Below are positions 55,521 through 63,944 of a stretch of DNA of 64,000 nucleotides, piece after piece; the first letter of the stretch is position 1; every line of letters starts with the position of its first letter. The notes under the pieces were generated by a model. The model saw only the letters and a program-made list of their open reading frames with translations, searched no databases and was not told the DNA's origin. Made by a program: the position numbers and the translations under genes. Source of the stretch: Streptomyces hygroscopicus subsp. hygroscopicus (lineage in GTDB: Bacteria > Actinomycetota > Actinomycetes > Streptomycetales > Streptomycetaceae); NCBI RefSeq assembly GCF_030269125.1, contig NZ_BSSM01000025.1, positions 40,482-104,481 on the forward strand, written 5' to 3'.

Positions 55521-55680
55521 GACGGACCCGCCCACCGGACCTCCCCCCGGAAAAGGGTCCGTCCCGGCGGACCCCGCCCCCGGCGGTCCGTTCCCCCGAC
55601 GGACCCCGCCCCCGTCCGTTCCCCCGACGGACCCCGCCCCCAGGGGTCCGTCCCCCCCGGCGGACACCCCGAAAGGTCCG
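55521..55680. repeat. Repeats of GACGGACCCCGCC units upstream of enolase
   Basis: Five or so imperfect units of 27-33 bp, each built on GACGGACCCCGCCCCC followed by GGTCCGTTCCCCC, run from just after rpfA. Units at about 55598-55625 and 55626-55658 are the clearest. Because GGACC and GGTCC alternate, they also form small hairpins. The core ACGGACCCGCC is shared with the repeats at 31247-31345. Confidence 0.75.
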
Positions 55681-55700
55681 CCCCCCGTCCCCACGAGCTC

Positions 55701-55755
55701 CCCGCCCCGGCGCGATTTCCCCCGTTCGCGCCGGGGCGGGGTCTTGCGTTCTCCC
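55701..55755 (+). terminator. Terminator between rpfA and eno
   Basis: A perfect 15-bp stem (CCCGCCCCGGCGCGA/TCGCGCCGGGGCGGG) with a 10-nt loop is followed by a T-rich tail (GTCTTGCGTTCTCCCGTTCTT). This is the strongest intrinsic terminator seen in the window. The remaining sequence to 55951 should contain the eno promoter. Confidence 0.85.
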
Positions 55756-55951
55756 GTTCTTCAACCGGGTCTCATCGTCGAACCCCTTTGTTCCGGCGGT
55801 GAACAATGGGTACCGTCTGCATGTCTCCGCCGCTTACCAGACGGTCGGTCGGTGGCCGACGACCCCGGGACGGTTAGGCTCTAGGCGCAAGACACAGCCG
55901 TAAGGCAGACCGCCCCGCACTTCCAGCGTCACATCCAAGAAGGAGATGCTC

Positions 55952-57232
55952 GTGCCGTCCATCGACGTCGTCGTAGCCCGGGAAATCCTGGACTCCCGAG
56001 GCAACCCCACGGTCGAGGTCGAGGTCGGCCTCGACGACGGCAGCACCGGTCGTGCCGCCGTACCGTCCGGCGCCTCCACGGGCGCCTTCGAGGCCATCGA
56101 GCTGCGCGACGGTGACCCCAACCGCTACATGGGCAAGGGTGTCGAGAAGGCCGTCCTCGCCGTCATCGAGCAGATCGGCCCGGAGCTGGTCGGCTACGAC
56201 GCCACCGAGCAGCGCCTGATCGACCAGGCCATGTTCGACCTGGACGCCACCGACAACAAGGGCTCGCTCGGCGCCAACGCCATCCTCGGCGTCTCCCTGG
56301 CCGTCGCGCACGCCGCCTCCGAGGCGTCCGACCTGCCGCTCTTCCGCTACCTGGGCGGCCCCAACGCGCACCTGCTGCCGGTGCCGATGATGAACATCCT
56401 GAACGGCGGCTCGCACGCCGACTCCAACGTGGACATCCAGGAGTTCATGATCGCCCCGATCGGCGCGGAGTCCTTCTCCGAGGCGCTGCGCTGGGGTGCC
56501 GAGGTCTACCACACCCTCAAGAAGGTCCTGAAGAACAAGGGCCTGGCCACCGGTCTCGGCGACGAGGGCGGTTTCGCCCCGAACCTCGGCTCCAACCGCG
56601 AGGCCCTGGACCTGATCCTCGAGGCCATCAAGGAAGCCGGCTACGCGCCCGGCGAGCAGATCGCCCTCGCGCTCGACGTCGCCGCCTCCGAGTTCTACAA
56701 GGACGGCAAGTACCTCTTCGAGGGCAAGGAGCGCTCCGCCGCCGAGATGACGGAGTACTACGAGGAGCTGGTGGCGGCCTACCCGCTGGTCTCCATCGAG
56801 GACCCGCTGTTCGAGGACGACTGGGCCGGCTGGAAGGTCATCACCGACAAGCTCGGCGACAAGGTCCAGCTGGTCGGCGACGACCTGTTCGTCACCAACC
56901 CGGAGCGCCTGGCCCGCGGCATCGAGGAGGGCACCGCCAACGCCCTGCTGGTCAAGGTCAACCAGATCGGTTCGCTGACCGAGACCCTGGACGCCGTCGA
57001 GCTGGCCCAGCGCAACGGCTTCAAGTGCATGATGTCCCACCGCTCCGGCGAGACCGAGGACGTCACCATCGCCGACCTGGCCGTCGCCACCAACTGCGGC
57101 CAGATCAAGACCGGTGCCCCGGCCCGCTCCGAGCGCGTCGCCAAGTACAACCAGCTGCTGCGCATCGAGGAGATCCTCGACGACGCGGCGGTGTACGCCG
57201 GCCGCAGCGCCTTCCCGCGCTTCAAGGGCTGA
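55952..57232 (+). CDS. eno: Enolase
   Basis: 426 aa. It converts 2-phosphoglycerate to PEP. Motifs include the mobile loop SGASTGAFEAIELRDGD, catalytic GDEGGFAP near 207, the magnesium-ligand Asp/Glu residues in SIEDPLFEDDWAGW, and SHRSGETEDVTIADLAV near 370. The GTG at 55952 is taken as start because AAGGAG ends 6 nt before it; the ATG at 55946 directly abuts that ribosome site. Gene order eno-divIC-DUF501-ppx is conserved in actinobacteria. Confidence 0.97.
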   Translation: MPSIDVVVAREILDSRGNPTVEVEVGLDDGSTGRAAVPSGASTGAFEAIELRDGDPNRYMGKGVEKAVLAVIEQIGPELVGYDATEQRLIDQAMFDLDATDNKGSLGANAILGVSLAVAHAASEASDLPLFRYLGGPNAHLLPVPMMNILNGGSHADSNVDIQEFMIAPIGAESFSEALRWGAEVYHTLKKVLKNKGLATGLGDEGGFAPNLGSNREALDLILEAIKEAGYAPGEQIALALDVAASEFYKDGKYLFEGKERSAAEMTEYYEELVAAYPLVSIEDPLFEDDWAGWKVITDKLGDKVQLVGDDLFVTNPERLARGIEEGTANALLVKVNQIGSLTETLDAVELAQRNGFKCMMSHRSGETEDVTIADLAVATNCGQIKTGAPARSERVAKYNQLLRIEEILDDAAVYAGRSAFPRFKG

Positions 57233-57263
57233 GCCACCCCGGGCCACCTCTTGGCCAGTCGTA

Positions 57264-57308
57264 CGTACGTCCCCGTACCCGGTCCCGTACCGTGTCCGGG
57301 GACGTACG
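57264..57308 (+). terminator. Hairpin after eno
   Basis: CGTACGTCCCCG pairs perfectly with CGGGGACGTACG across a 21-nt loop, starting 32 nt after the enolase stop. There is no T-tract. It may attenuate transcription into the divIC gene. Confidence 0.55.
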
Positions 57309-57360
57309 CACGCGTGCGACCGCGTGAAAAAGGGCGTGAAAGGGGAGGCGGAGAGCCGAC

Positions 57361-57837
57361 ATGGCCGCAAGGGACCGGGACCGTTTCTCCACCGCGACCA
57401 GGCTGCGGCTGCTCGGCGAGCAGACGGCGGCCCGGGTCTACCGCTCGCAGACCAAACGGCAGGCGCGCCGCTCCCGGCTGACCGGCCGGGCCGCGCTGCT
57501 CGCGCTGGTGCTGTGCTCGCTGGTGGTCGCGCTCGCCTACCCGATGCGGCAGTACGTCTCCCAGCGCGCCCAGATCTCCGACCTCCAGCGGCAGCGGGCC
57601 GAGGCCCGCGAGCGCGTCGAACAACTGCGTGACCTCAAGGCGCGCTGGCAGGACGACGCCTATGCCGAGCAGCAGATCCGCAGACGCCTGCACTATGTGA
57701 TGCCCGGGGAGACCGGGTACGTGGTGGTCGACCCGGGCGCGGCCCGGCAGTCCCGCACCGACCTCCGGGCCGCCCACCGGCCCTGGTACACGAACATCTG
57801 GGACGGGGTCGACAAGTCCGACGCCTCCGACCAGTGA
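57361..57837 (+). CDS. divIC: Septum formation initiator DivIC/FtsB family
   Basis: 158 aa. A basic cytoplasmic N-terminus (about 1-40) precedes one transmembrane helix (about 42-58, AALLALVLCSLVVALAY). An extracellular coiled coil follows (SDLQRQRAEARERVEQLRDL). Then comes the conserved WQDDAYAEQQIRRRLHYVMP and GETGYVVVDPG region typical of DivIC/FtsB. It is part of the FtsL-DivIC-FtsQ complex that triggers septal wall synthesis, needed mainly at sporulation septation in streptomycetes. Confidence 0.9.
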   Translation: MAARDRDRFSTATRLRLLGEQTAARVYRSQTKRQARRSRLTGRAALLALVLCSLVVALAYPMRQYVSQRAQISDLQRQRAEARERVEQLRDLKARWQDDAYAEQQIRRRLHYVMPGETGYVVVDPGAARQSRTDLRAAHRPWYTNIWDGVDKSDASDQ

Positions 57838-57882
57838 CCGGCCCCGGCCGGTGACCCACAGAAAGCCACTCTGGAAGCAGTC

Positions 57883-58422
57883 ATGGAAACCCCTCCGCCG
57901 CCCACCCCGCGCACCGAGCCCACCGACGCGGACGTCGAGGCGTTCAAGCAGCAGCTCGGCCGCCCCCCGCGGGGCCTGCGGGCCATCGCGCACCGCTGCC
58001 CGTGCGGACAGCCCGACGTCGTGGAGACGGCGCCCCGCCTGCCCGACGGCACCCCCTTCCCGACGCTGTACTACCTGACGTGCCCCAAGGCCGCCTCGGC
58101 CATCGGCACGCTGGAGGCCGACGGCGTGATGAAGGAGATGACCGAGCGCCTCCAGAACGACCCGGAGCTGGCCGCCGCCTACCGGGCCGCGCACGAGGAC
58201 TACATCCGGCGCCGGGACGAGATCGAGGTCCTCCAGGGCTTCCCGAGCGCCGGTGGCATGCCGGACCGGGTGAAGTGCCTGCACGTCCTGGTCGCCCACT
58301 CCCTGGCCGCGGGCCCCGGCGTCAACCCGCTCGGCGACGAGGCGCTCGCGATGCTGCCGCAGTGGTGGCGCAAGGGCGCGTGCGTGACGTCCGCGCAGGA
58401 ATCGAAGGGGGAGGCGCAGTGA
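57883..58422 (+). CDS. DUF501 family protein
   Basis: 179 aa. The cysteines and histidine in AHRCPCGQPDVVETAPRLPD, with TCPKAAS farther on, are the fixed features of DUF501 and may bind metal. The region CLHVLVAHSLAAGPGVNPLG is also highly conserved in the family. Its role is unknown, but it always sits between divIC and ppx in actinobacteria. Its stop overlaps the ppx start (GTGA), so the two are translationally coupled. Confidence 0.9.
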   Translation: METPPPPTPRTEPTDADVEAFKQQLGRPPRGLRAIAHRCPCGQPDVVETAPRLPDGTPFPTLYYLTCPKAASAIGTLEADGVMKEMTERLQNDPELAAAYRAAHEDYIRRRDEIEVLQGFPSAGGMPDRVKCLHVLVAHSLAAGPGVNPLGDEALAMLPQWWRKGACVTSAQESKGEAQ

Positions 58423-59360
58423 CCCGGGTCGCCGCGATCGACTGCGGAACGAACTCCATCCGGCTGCTGGTCGCCGACGCGGACCCGCGCACGGGCGAAC
58501 TGGTCGAGCTGGACCGGCGGATGACGATCGTGCGGCTCGGCCAGGGCGTCGACCGCACCGGCCGGCTCGCCCCCGAGGCACTGGAGCGCACCTTCGCCGC
58601 GTGCCGCGAGTACGCCGAGGTCATCAAGGAGCACGGCGCCGAACGGCTGCGTTTCGTCGCCACCTCCGCCTCCCGTGACGCCGAGAACCGCGACGACTTC
58701 GTGCGCGGCGTGCTGGACATCCTCGGCGTCGAGCCGGAGGTCATCACCGGCGACCAGGAGGCCGAGTTCTCCTTCACCGGGGCGACCGCGGAGCTGACCG
58801 GCCGCACGGATCTCGCCCGGCCCTACCTGGTGGTGGACATCGGCGGCGGTTCCACCGAGTTCGTCGTCGGCGACGACCGGGTGCGGGCCGCGCGCTCCGT
58901 GGACATCGGCTGCGTGCGGATGACGGAACGGCACCTGGTGCACGGCGGCGAGGTCTCGGACCCGCCCACCGAGGAGCAGATCGCCGCGATCAGGGCGGAC
59001 ATCGAGGCCGCGCTGGACCTCGCCGAGCAGACGGTCCCGCTGCGCGAGGCGCGTACCCTGGTCGGCCTCGCGGGCTCGGTCACGACGGTCTCGGCCATCG
59101 CCCAGGACCTGCCCGACTACGACTCCGCGCGCATCCACCACTCCCGCGTCTCGCGCGCCCGCGTCCGCGAGATCACCGAGCGCCTCCTGCACTCCACCCA
59201 CGCCGAACGCGCCGCGATCCCCTCCCTGCACCCGGGCCGCGTCGACGTCATCGGCGCCGGCTCCCTGGTCCTCCTCGCGATCATGGAACGCACGGGCGCC
59301 GAGGAGGTCGTCGTCAGCGAACACGACATCCTCGACGGCATCGGATGGTCCGTGGCCTGA
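58419..59360 (+). CDS. ppx: Exopolyphosphatase / Ppx-GppA phosphatase
   Basis: 313 aa of the ASKHA fold. Phosphate-1 loop AAIDCGTNSIRLLVAD opens the protein; RFVATSASRDAENRDDF and the phosphate-2 motif VVDIGGGSTEFVVGDD (about 140-155) follow, then GLAGSVTTVSA. This is the short actinobacterial form without the HD-like C-terminal domains, and it degrades polyphosphate and perhaps (p)ppGpp. The GTG at 58419 overlaps the DUF501 stop. It is convergent with the RelE toxin gene 4 nt downstream. Confidence 0.93.
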   Translation: MTRVAAIDCGTNSIRLLVADADPRTGELVELDRRMTIVRLGQGVDRTGRLAPEALERTFAACREYAEVIKEHGAERLRFVATSASRDAENRDDFVRGVLDILGVEPEVITGDQEAEFSFTGATAELTGRTDLARPYLVVDIGGGSTEFVVGDDRVRAARSVDIGCVRMTERHLVHGGEVSDPPTEEQIAAIRADIEAALDLAEQTVPLREARTLVGLAGSVTTVSAIAQDLPDYDSARIHHSRVSRARVREITERLLHSTHAERAAIPSLHPGRVDVIGAGSLVLLAIMERTGAEEVVVSEHDILDGIGWSVA

Positions 59361-59364
59361 CCGC

Positions 59365-59634
59365 CTACAGGTTGCGGTAGACGTCCCGCCGGTCGCCCAC
59401 CTTGACGACGAGGATGACGAGTTCACCGTCGTTGATCTGGTAGGCGACCCGGTAGCTTCCGACCCGGAGCCGGTAGAGCCCGGACGGGCCGGTGAGTCTC
59501 TTGACGTCGGCGTCCTCGCGGTATGGGTCGTCGCCGAGCGCGGTCAGCGCGGTCAGGATGCGCATGGCGTCGGGCCGGCTGATGGCCCGGAGCTGCCGCT
59601 GTGCTGCCGTGGTGAACCGGAAGGCGTACTTCAC
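59365..59634 (-). CDS. RelE/ParE-family toxin
   Basis: 89 aa, complete. KYAFRFTTAAQRQLRAISRP begins the fold and LYRLRVGSYRVAYQINDGEL is the typical RelE core; the C-terminal VGDRRDVYR carries the basic and Tyr residues used in mRNA cleavage by ribosome-bound RelE toxins. It overlaps the upstream antitoxin gene by 4 nt, so the pair is one coupled operon. Confidence 0.92.
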   Translation of the reverse strand: MKYAFRFTTAAQRQLRAISRPDAMRILTALTALGDDPYREDADVKRLTGPSGLYRLRVGSYRVAYQINDGELVILVVKVGDRRDVYRNL

Positions 59635-59903
59635 GCCGCCTCGCCGTCGTGCTCGGTGAACAGATCCGCCAGCAGTTCCGCCATCGTCACGGTGGGACCG
59701 CCCTCGGTCAGGACCGCTTCCGCTTCGCGCGCCAACATCACGTCGGCCGCTTCCTCCAGCGCCTCGAAGTCCGCGATCGGAACCACGGCCGCCACCGGAG
59801 CGCCGTTGCGCGTGATGACGGTCGGAACGCCTTCCTCGGCCCGGTTGATGTGGTCGGCGAGGTGCGCGCGGGCTTCCCTTACGGTCACGGTGTTCTCAGT
59901 CAT
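59631..59903 (-). CDS. Phd/YefM-family antitoxin
   Basis: 90 aa. The N-terminal TVTVREARAHLADHINRAEE is the Phd/YefM dimerisation and DNA-binding segment, followed by VPTVITRNGAPVAAVVPIAD. The acidic C-terminal part would bind and mask the RelE toxin. ATG at 59903 is the first plausible start; the open frame upstream is unrelated. A short AT-richer stretch before it (ATTAGTGTACGCATTCGCGT) probably holds the autoregulated promoter. Confidence 0.92.
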   Translation of the reverse strand: MTENTVTVREARAHLADHINRAEEGVPTVITRNGAPVAAVVPIADFEALEEAADVMLAREAEAVLTEGGPTVTMAELLADLFTEHDGEAA

Positions 59904-60035
59904 GGGATTAGTGTACGCATTCGCGTGTACACGGAGTCCCGCTCGGGGAGTCGCGTACGCGGGCGATCCTCGACGGCATCGCCTTCGAGGTGGGCGGAAG
60001 ACGTCGAGAAGGGGAAGCGGGGAGGCCGGCACTTG

Positions 60036-60479
60036 ATGGCGGACTGGGGGATGCGGCGGGCCTCGGCGTCGGACGCCGAGACGGTGGCCGACCTGCGCGC
60101 CGTGGTGCTGCGGGCGGATCTGGAACGGCTCGGGCGCTACGACCCGCAGCGGGTGCGGCGGCGGCTGCTCGCCGCGTTCGACCCGGCGCACACCTGGGTG
60201 ATCGAGGTGGGCGGCACGTTCGCCGGCTGCGTGGCGCTGCGGCCGGCCGAGGACGCCCACTGGCTGGAGCACTTCTACCTGGTGCCGCGTCTCCAAGGCG
60301 GCGGCATCGGTTCGGGAGTGCTGGGCGACCTGCTTCGGCGGTGTGACCGCCGGGGCGCCCTCGTCCGCTTGAACGTGCTGCGGGGCAGCCCGGCCCGGCG
60401 GCTCTACGAGCGCCACGGGTTCACGGTGGAGACCGAGGACAAGGTGGACGTGTTCATGGTGCGCGAGCCCCGCCGGTGA
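60036..60479 (+). CDS. GNAT-family N-acetyltransferase
   Basis: 147 aa. MRRASASDAETVADLRAVVL opens the fold. The acetyl-CoA motif is FYLVPRLQGGGIGSGVLGDL (motif A pattern Q-G-x-G-I-G), and the end GSPARRLYERHGFTVE is the standard C-terminal strand-helix. Substrate unknown. ATG at 60036 has GGGGAGG about 14 nt upstream; a TTG at 60033 is in frame. It is divergent from the Phd/RelE pair and may share its promoter region. Confidence 0.86.
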   Translation: MADWGMRRASASDAETVADLRAVVLRADLERLGRYDPQRVRRRLLAAFDPAHTWVIEVGGTFAGCVALRPAEDAHWLEHFYLVPRLQGGGIGSGVLGDLLRRCDRRGALVRLNVLRGSPARRLYERHGFTVETEDKVDVFMVREPRR

Positions 60480-60642
60480 GCGCCGAACCGGCCCCCGCCG
60501 CCCCCCCCGCCGGCCGCTCCCGGAGGGTGGCGTGGCTCTCTTTTGTTACTCATCGGTAGCATCAGGCTGAGCAGGTCGGATAACGTTTGAGCGTCTCCGG
60601 AGGGCCTTCGTGGACCCCGCGTTCGTGCCTCGGTGGAAACCT

Positions 60643-60660
60643 TCGTGAAGTTCTTCACAA
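60643..60660. promoter_or_regulatory. Probable Rex operator
   Basis: TCGTGAAGTTCTTCACAA matches the Rex (NADH-sensing repressor) pattern TTGTG-N8-CACAA with one mismatch in the left arm, and the inner AA..TT is kept. The S. coelicolor ndh gene is a known Rex target, so the site fits the gene it precedes. It lies about 320 nt before the ndh start, implying a long leader. Confidence 0.75.
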
Positions 60661-60725
60661 GGAAATGGGGCCCGACCGCTGCCCCGAGGGGGCCGGTTGG
60701 CCCTTCCGGGGGGTCAAAACCCGTT

Positions 60726-60737
60726 TGAACATGTTCA
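60726..60737. promoter_or_regulatory. Perfect 12-bp palindrome TGAACATGTTCA
   Basis: TGAACATGTTCA is a perfect palindrome about 240 nt before ndh. Its spacing (GAAC-2-GTTC) is too short for a LexA box. It lies about 70 nt downstream of the Rex-like site and could be an operator for another factor. Confidence 0.4.
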
Positions 60738-60979
60738 GATGAAGCGTGCAAAGATGGCCGGAAGGAGGGGTTCCACGGGCCGTCCCGGAGTCCCTGCGAT
60801 CACCTCGCGGACCCGGACCAGCAGCTCACACGGCCTTGACAACGGTACGAACCGGTTCGCGGTTCCCTCTCGCCGCCGTGATCCGCATCAAGTGGGCCGC
60901 GGAGTTTAGCACAGGCCCTCGACAAGCTTGTGAAGGGGCGCACGAGCCACCCCCCCTGAGCGGGTGGATACTCGATGCC

Positions 60980-62353
60980 ATGAGCACCACGGAGCGTCCC
61001 AGGATCCTCGTAGTAGGCGGTGGGTACGTAGGCCTGTACGCAGCTCGGCGCATTCTCAAGAAGATGCGCTACGGCGAGGCGACCGTCACGGTCGTCGACC
61101 CCCGGTCGTACATGACCTACCAGCCCTTCCTCCCCGAAGCCGCCGCCGGCAACATCTCCCCTCGCCACGTCGTCGTCCCGCTGCGACGCGTGCTGCCGAA
61201 GGCGGAGATCCTCACCGGCCGGGTCACCACCATCGACCAGGACCGCAAGGTCGCCACGATCGCCCCCCTGGTGGGCGAGGCGTACGAGCTGCCGTTCGAC
61301 TACCTGGTCATCGCCATGGGCGCGGTCTCCCGCACCTTCCCGATCCCCGGCCTCGCCGAGCAGGGCATCGGCATGAAGGGCATCGAGGAGTCCATCGGCC
61401 TGCGCAACCACGTGCTGGAGCAGCTGGACAAGGCCGACTCCACGACCGACGAGGAGATCCGCCGCAAGGCGCTCACCTTCGTCTTCATCGGCGGCGGCTT
61501 CGCGGGTGCGGAGACCATCGGCGAGGTCGAGGACATGGCCCGCGACGCGGCCAAGTACTACAAGAACGTGTCCCGCGAGGACATGCGGTTCATCCTCGTC
61601 GACGCCGCCGACAAGATCCTTCCCGAGGTCGGCCCGAAGCTCGGCCAGTACGGCAAGGAGCACCTGGAGAGCCGCGGCGTGGAGATCTACCTCTCCACCT
61701 CGATGGACTCCTGCGTCGACGGCCACGTGGTCCTCAAGAACGGCCTTGAGGTCGACGCCAACACGATCGTGTGGACCGCCGGCGTCAAGCCGAACCCGGC
61801 CCTGTCCCGTTTCGGTCTGCCCCTCGGCCCGCGCGGCCACGTCGACTGCGAGCCCACGCTCCAGGTCAAGGGCACCGACTACATCTGGGCCGCGGGCGAC
61901 AACGCCCAGGTCCCGGACCTCGTCGGCCGCAAGGCGGGCAACGAGAACGCCTGGTGCCCGCCGAACGCCCAGCACGCGCTGCGCCAGGCCAAGGTCCTCG
62001 GCGACAACGTGGTCTCCGGCATGCGGGGCTTCCCGCAGAAGGAGTACGAGCACGCCAACAAGGGTGCGGTCGCCGGTCTCGGCCTGCACAAGGGCGTGGC
62101 GATGATCGTCATGGGCAAGACCAAGATCAAGCTCAAGGGCCGTCTCGCCTGGTACATGCACCGTGGCTACCACGGTCTGGCGATGCCGACCTGGAACCGC
62201 AAGATCCGCATCTTCGCCGACTGGACGCTGGGCATGTTCCTCAAGCGCGAGGTCGTGTCGCTGGGCGCCATGGAGAACCCCCGCGAGGAGTTCTACGAGG
62301 CCGCCAAGCCGGCGCCGGTCGCCGCCGCGAAGACCGAGGCCAAGGCTTCCTGA
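60980..62353 (+). CDS. ndh: Type II NADH dehydrogenase
   Basis: 457 aa. The FAD-binding motif PRILVVGGGYVGLYAARRI is at the N-terminus and the NADH-binding FVFIGGGFAGAETIGE near 170. TIVWTAGVKPNP and DYIWAAGDNAQVPD are typical of NDH-2. The C-terminal 60 residues contain an amphipathic helix region (RKIRIFADWTLGMFLKREVV) for peripheral membrane binding. It passes electrons from NADH to menaquinone without pumping protons. The ATG at 60980 starts MSTTERPRIL. Rex control is likely. Confidence 0.95.
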   Translation: MSTTERPRILVVGGGYVGLYAARRILKKMRYGEATVTVVDPRSYMTYQPFLPEAAAGNISPRHVVVPLRRVLPKAEILTGRVTTIDQDRKVATIAPLVGEAYELPFDYLVIAMGAVSRTFPIPGLAEQGIGMKGIEESIGLRNHVLEQLDKADSTTDEEIRRKALTFVFIGGGFAGAETIGEVEDMARDAAKYYKNVSREDMRFILVDAADKILPEVGPKLGQYGKEHLESRGVEIYLSTSMDSCVDGHVVLKNGLEVDANTIVWTAGVKPNPALSRFGLPLGPRGHVDCEPTLQVKGTDYIWAAGDNAQVPDLVGRKAGNENAWCPPNAQHALRQAKVLGDNVVSGMRGFPQKEYEHANKGAVAGLGLHKGVAMIVMGKTKIKLKGRLAWYMHRGYHGLAMPTWNRKIRIFADWTLGMFLKREVVSLGAMENPREEFYEAAKPAPVAAAKTEAKAS

Positions 62354-62373
62354 CACCCGGTCACCCGTTCCAT

Positions 62374-62415
62374 CCGAAAGACCTCCCGCCATCCGTGGTG
62401 CGGGAGGTCTTTCGG
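62374..62415 (+). terminator. Terminator after ndh
   Basis: A 16-bp perfect stem (CCGAAAGACCTCCCGC/GCGGGAGGTCTTTCGG) with a 10-nt loop begins 20 nt after the ndh stop. Confidence 0.85.
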
Positions 62416-62548
62416 CGTTCCCGGGTCCATTCGGATGGCTACTGCAACCATTTTGCCCAGTCGTAACTCCTTTGCGGGACTGTGCCGGACGGCCGACGGT
62501 GTTTACGTGGTATCCGGCATCCGGGATCTCGTCTTGGAGGTGTGCGTC

Positions 62549-63847
62549 ATGACCGACGCCGCGTCGCGGCTGAGCAGTCTTGCCGAGCAGGTACTGGGGG
62601 TCCCGCTCCCGGTACGGCTGCGGGCCTGGGACGGATCACAGGCCGGACCCCCCGGCGCCCCCACGCTCGTCGTGCGCAACCGGCGCGCCCTGCGCCGCAT
62701 CCTCTTCAAACCCGGGGAGTTGGGCCTCGCCCGCGCCTGGGTCGCCGGCGACCTGGACGTCGAGGGCGACCTGTACACGGCGCTGGACCTGATGGCCGGA
62801 CTGATCTGGGAGCGCGACGACGACGGCCGTACGCTCCTCCAGGCGCTGCGCGACCCCGCCGTACGGGCCGCCGGCCGCGAGCTGCTGAAGCTCGCCGGGC
62901 CGCCCATCCCGCCCGCGCCGCCGCGGGAGGAGATGCGCAGGCACCGCCACCTGCACACCCGCCACAGCGACAGGCGGGCCATCAGCCACCACTACGACGT
63001 CGGCAACGACTTCTACGAACTCGTCCTCGGCCCCTCCATGGTGTACTCCTGCGCCTACTGGGAGTCCTTCGGGAAGGACGCCACCCTGGAGGACGCCCAG
63101 CGCGACAAGCTCGAACTGGTCTGCCGCAAGCTCGGCCTGAAGGAGGGCCAGCGGCTGCTGGACGTCGGCTGCGGCTGGGGATCCATGGCCCTGCACGCGG
63201 CCCGTGAGCACGGCGTCAGCGTCGTCGGCGTCACCCTCTCCCAGGAGCAGGCCGGCTATGCCCGCAAGCGCATCGCGGACGAGGGCCTGACCGACCGGGT
63301 GGAGATCAGGGTCCAGGACTACCGGGACGTCGGTGACGGCCCCTTCGACGCGATCTCCTCCATCGGCATGGCCGAACACGTCGGCGCCGAGCGCTACCTG
63401 GAGTACGCGCGTCAGTTGTACGGCCTGCTGAAGCCCGGCGGCCGACTGCTCAACCACCAGATCGCCCGCCGCCCGCAGAGCGACGAATCGGCGTACAGCG
63501 TCGACCAGTTCATCGACGCCTACGTCTTCCCGGACGGCGAGCTGGCTCCCGTGGGCACCACCGTCACCCAGCTGGAGCGCGCCGGGTTCGAGGTGCGCGA
63601 CGTGGAGGCGCTGCGCGAGCACTACGCGCACACCCTGCGCGAGTGGGTGGCCAACCTGGAGGCCGGCTGGGACGGGGCGGTCCGGCTGACCAGCCCCGGC
63701 AGGGCGCGCGTGTGGCGGCTGTACATGGCCGCGTCCGCGCTCGCCTTCGAACGCAACCGCATCGGCATCAACCAGGTCCTGGCGATCCGCACCCCGCCCT
63801 CGGGTGCCCCCGGACTGCCGCCGCGCACCCGCGTCTGGCAGGGCTGA
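62549..63847 (+). CDS. cfa: Cyclopropane-fatty-acyl-phospholipid synthase
   Basis: 432 aa. The N-terminal part (about 1-130) is the lipid-binding region seen in E. coli-type Cfa. The SAM-binding motif I is LLDVGCGWGSMALHAAREHG near 210, preceded by HHYDVGNDFYELVLGPSMVY and followed by GVTLSQEQAGYARKR, all diagnostic. IGMAEHVG contains the active-site Glu/His. It adds a methylene group across cis double bonds of membrane lipids, so it acts on products of a desaturase such as that at 12786. ATG at 62549 follows GGAGG. Confidence 0.94.
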   Translation: MTDAASRLSSLAEQVLGVPLPVRLRAWDGSQAGPPGAPTLVVRNRRALRRILFKPGELGLARAWVAGDLDVEGDLYTALDLMAGLIWERDDDGRTLLQALRDPAVRAAGRELLKLAGPPIPPAPPREEMRRHRHLHTRHSDRRAISHHYDVGNDFYELVLGPSMVYSCAYWESFGKDATLEDAQRDKLELVCRKLGLKEGQRLLDVGCGWGSMALHAAREHGVSVVGVTLSQEQAGYARKRIADEGLTDRVEIRVQDYRDVGDGPFDAISSIGMAEHVGAERYLEYARQLYGLLKPGGRLLNHQIARRPQSDESAYSVDQFIDAYVFPDGELAPVGTTVTQLERAGFEVRDVEALREHYAHTLREWVANLEAGWDGAVRLTSPGRARVWRLYMAASALAFERNRIGINQVLAIRTPPSGAPGLPPRTRVWQG

Positions 63848-63904
63848 GGCGCCGAGGGGCCCCGCTCCGGTGACGGACGCTGTTGGTTAATTCGGGGTCC
63901 TGAT

Positions 63905-63944
63905 CACTTCGCCCCGTCGATCGTTTGGTCGGCGGGGCGAAGTG
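63905..63944 (+). terminator. Terminator after cfa
   Basis: A 12-bp perfect stem (CACTTCGCCCCG/CGGGGCGAAGTG) with a 16-nt loop lies 57 nt past the cfa stop. Nothing else is recognisable up to the window end. Confidence 0.75.

Larger units (their letters stand above)
60480..60979. promoter_or_regulatory. Long regulatory leader upstream of ndh
   Basis: No gene is visible in these 500 bases. The segment has lower GC than its surroundings at 60535-60600 and 60640-60665. It contains an imperfect palindrome GTTACTCATCGGTAGC near 60545, the Rex-like site and the TGAACATGTTCA palindrome listed separately. Short open frames here have no family features. Confidence 0.6.

Noticed and set aside
60726..60737. 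LexA (SOS) box
   Set aside because: The GAAC/GTTC arms are 2 bp apart, whereas actinobacterial LexA sites need 4 bp between them.
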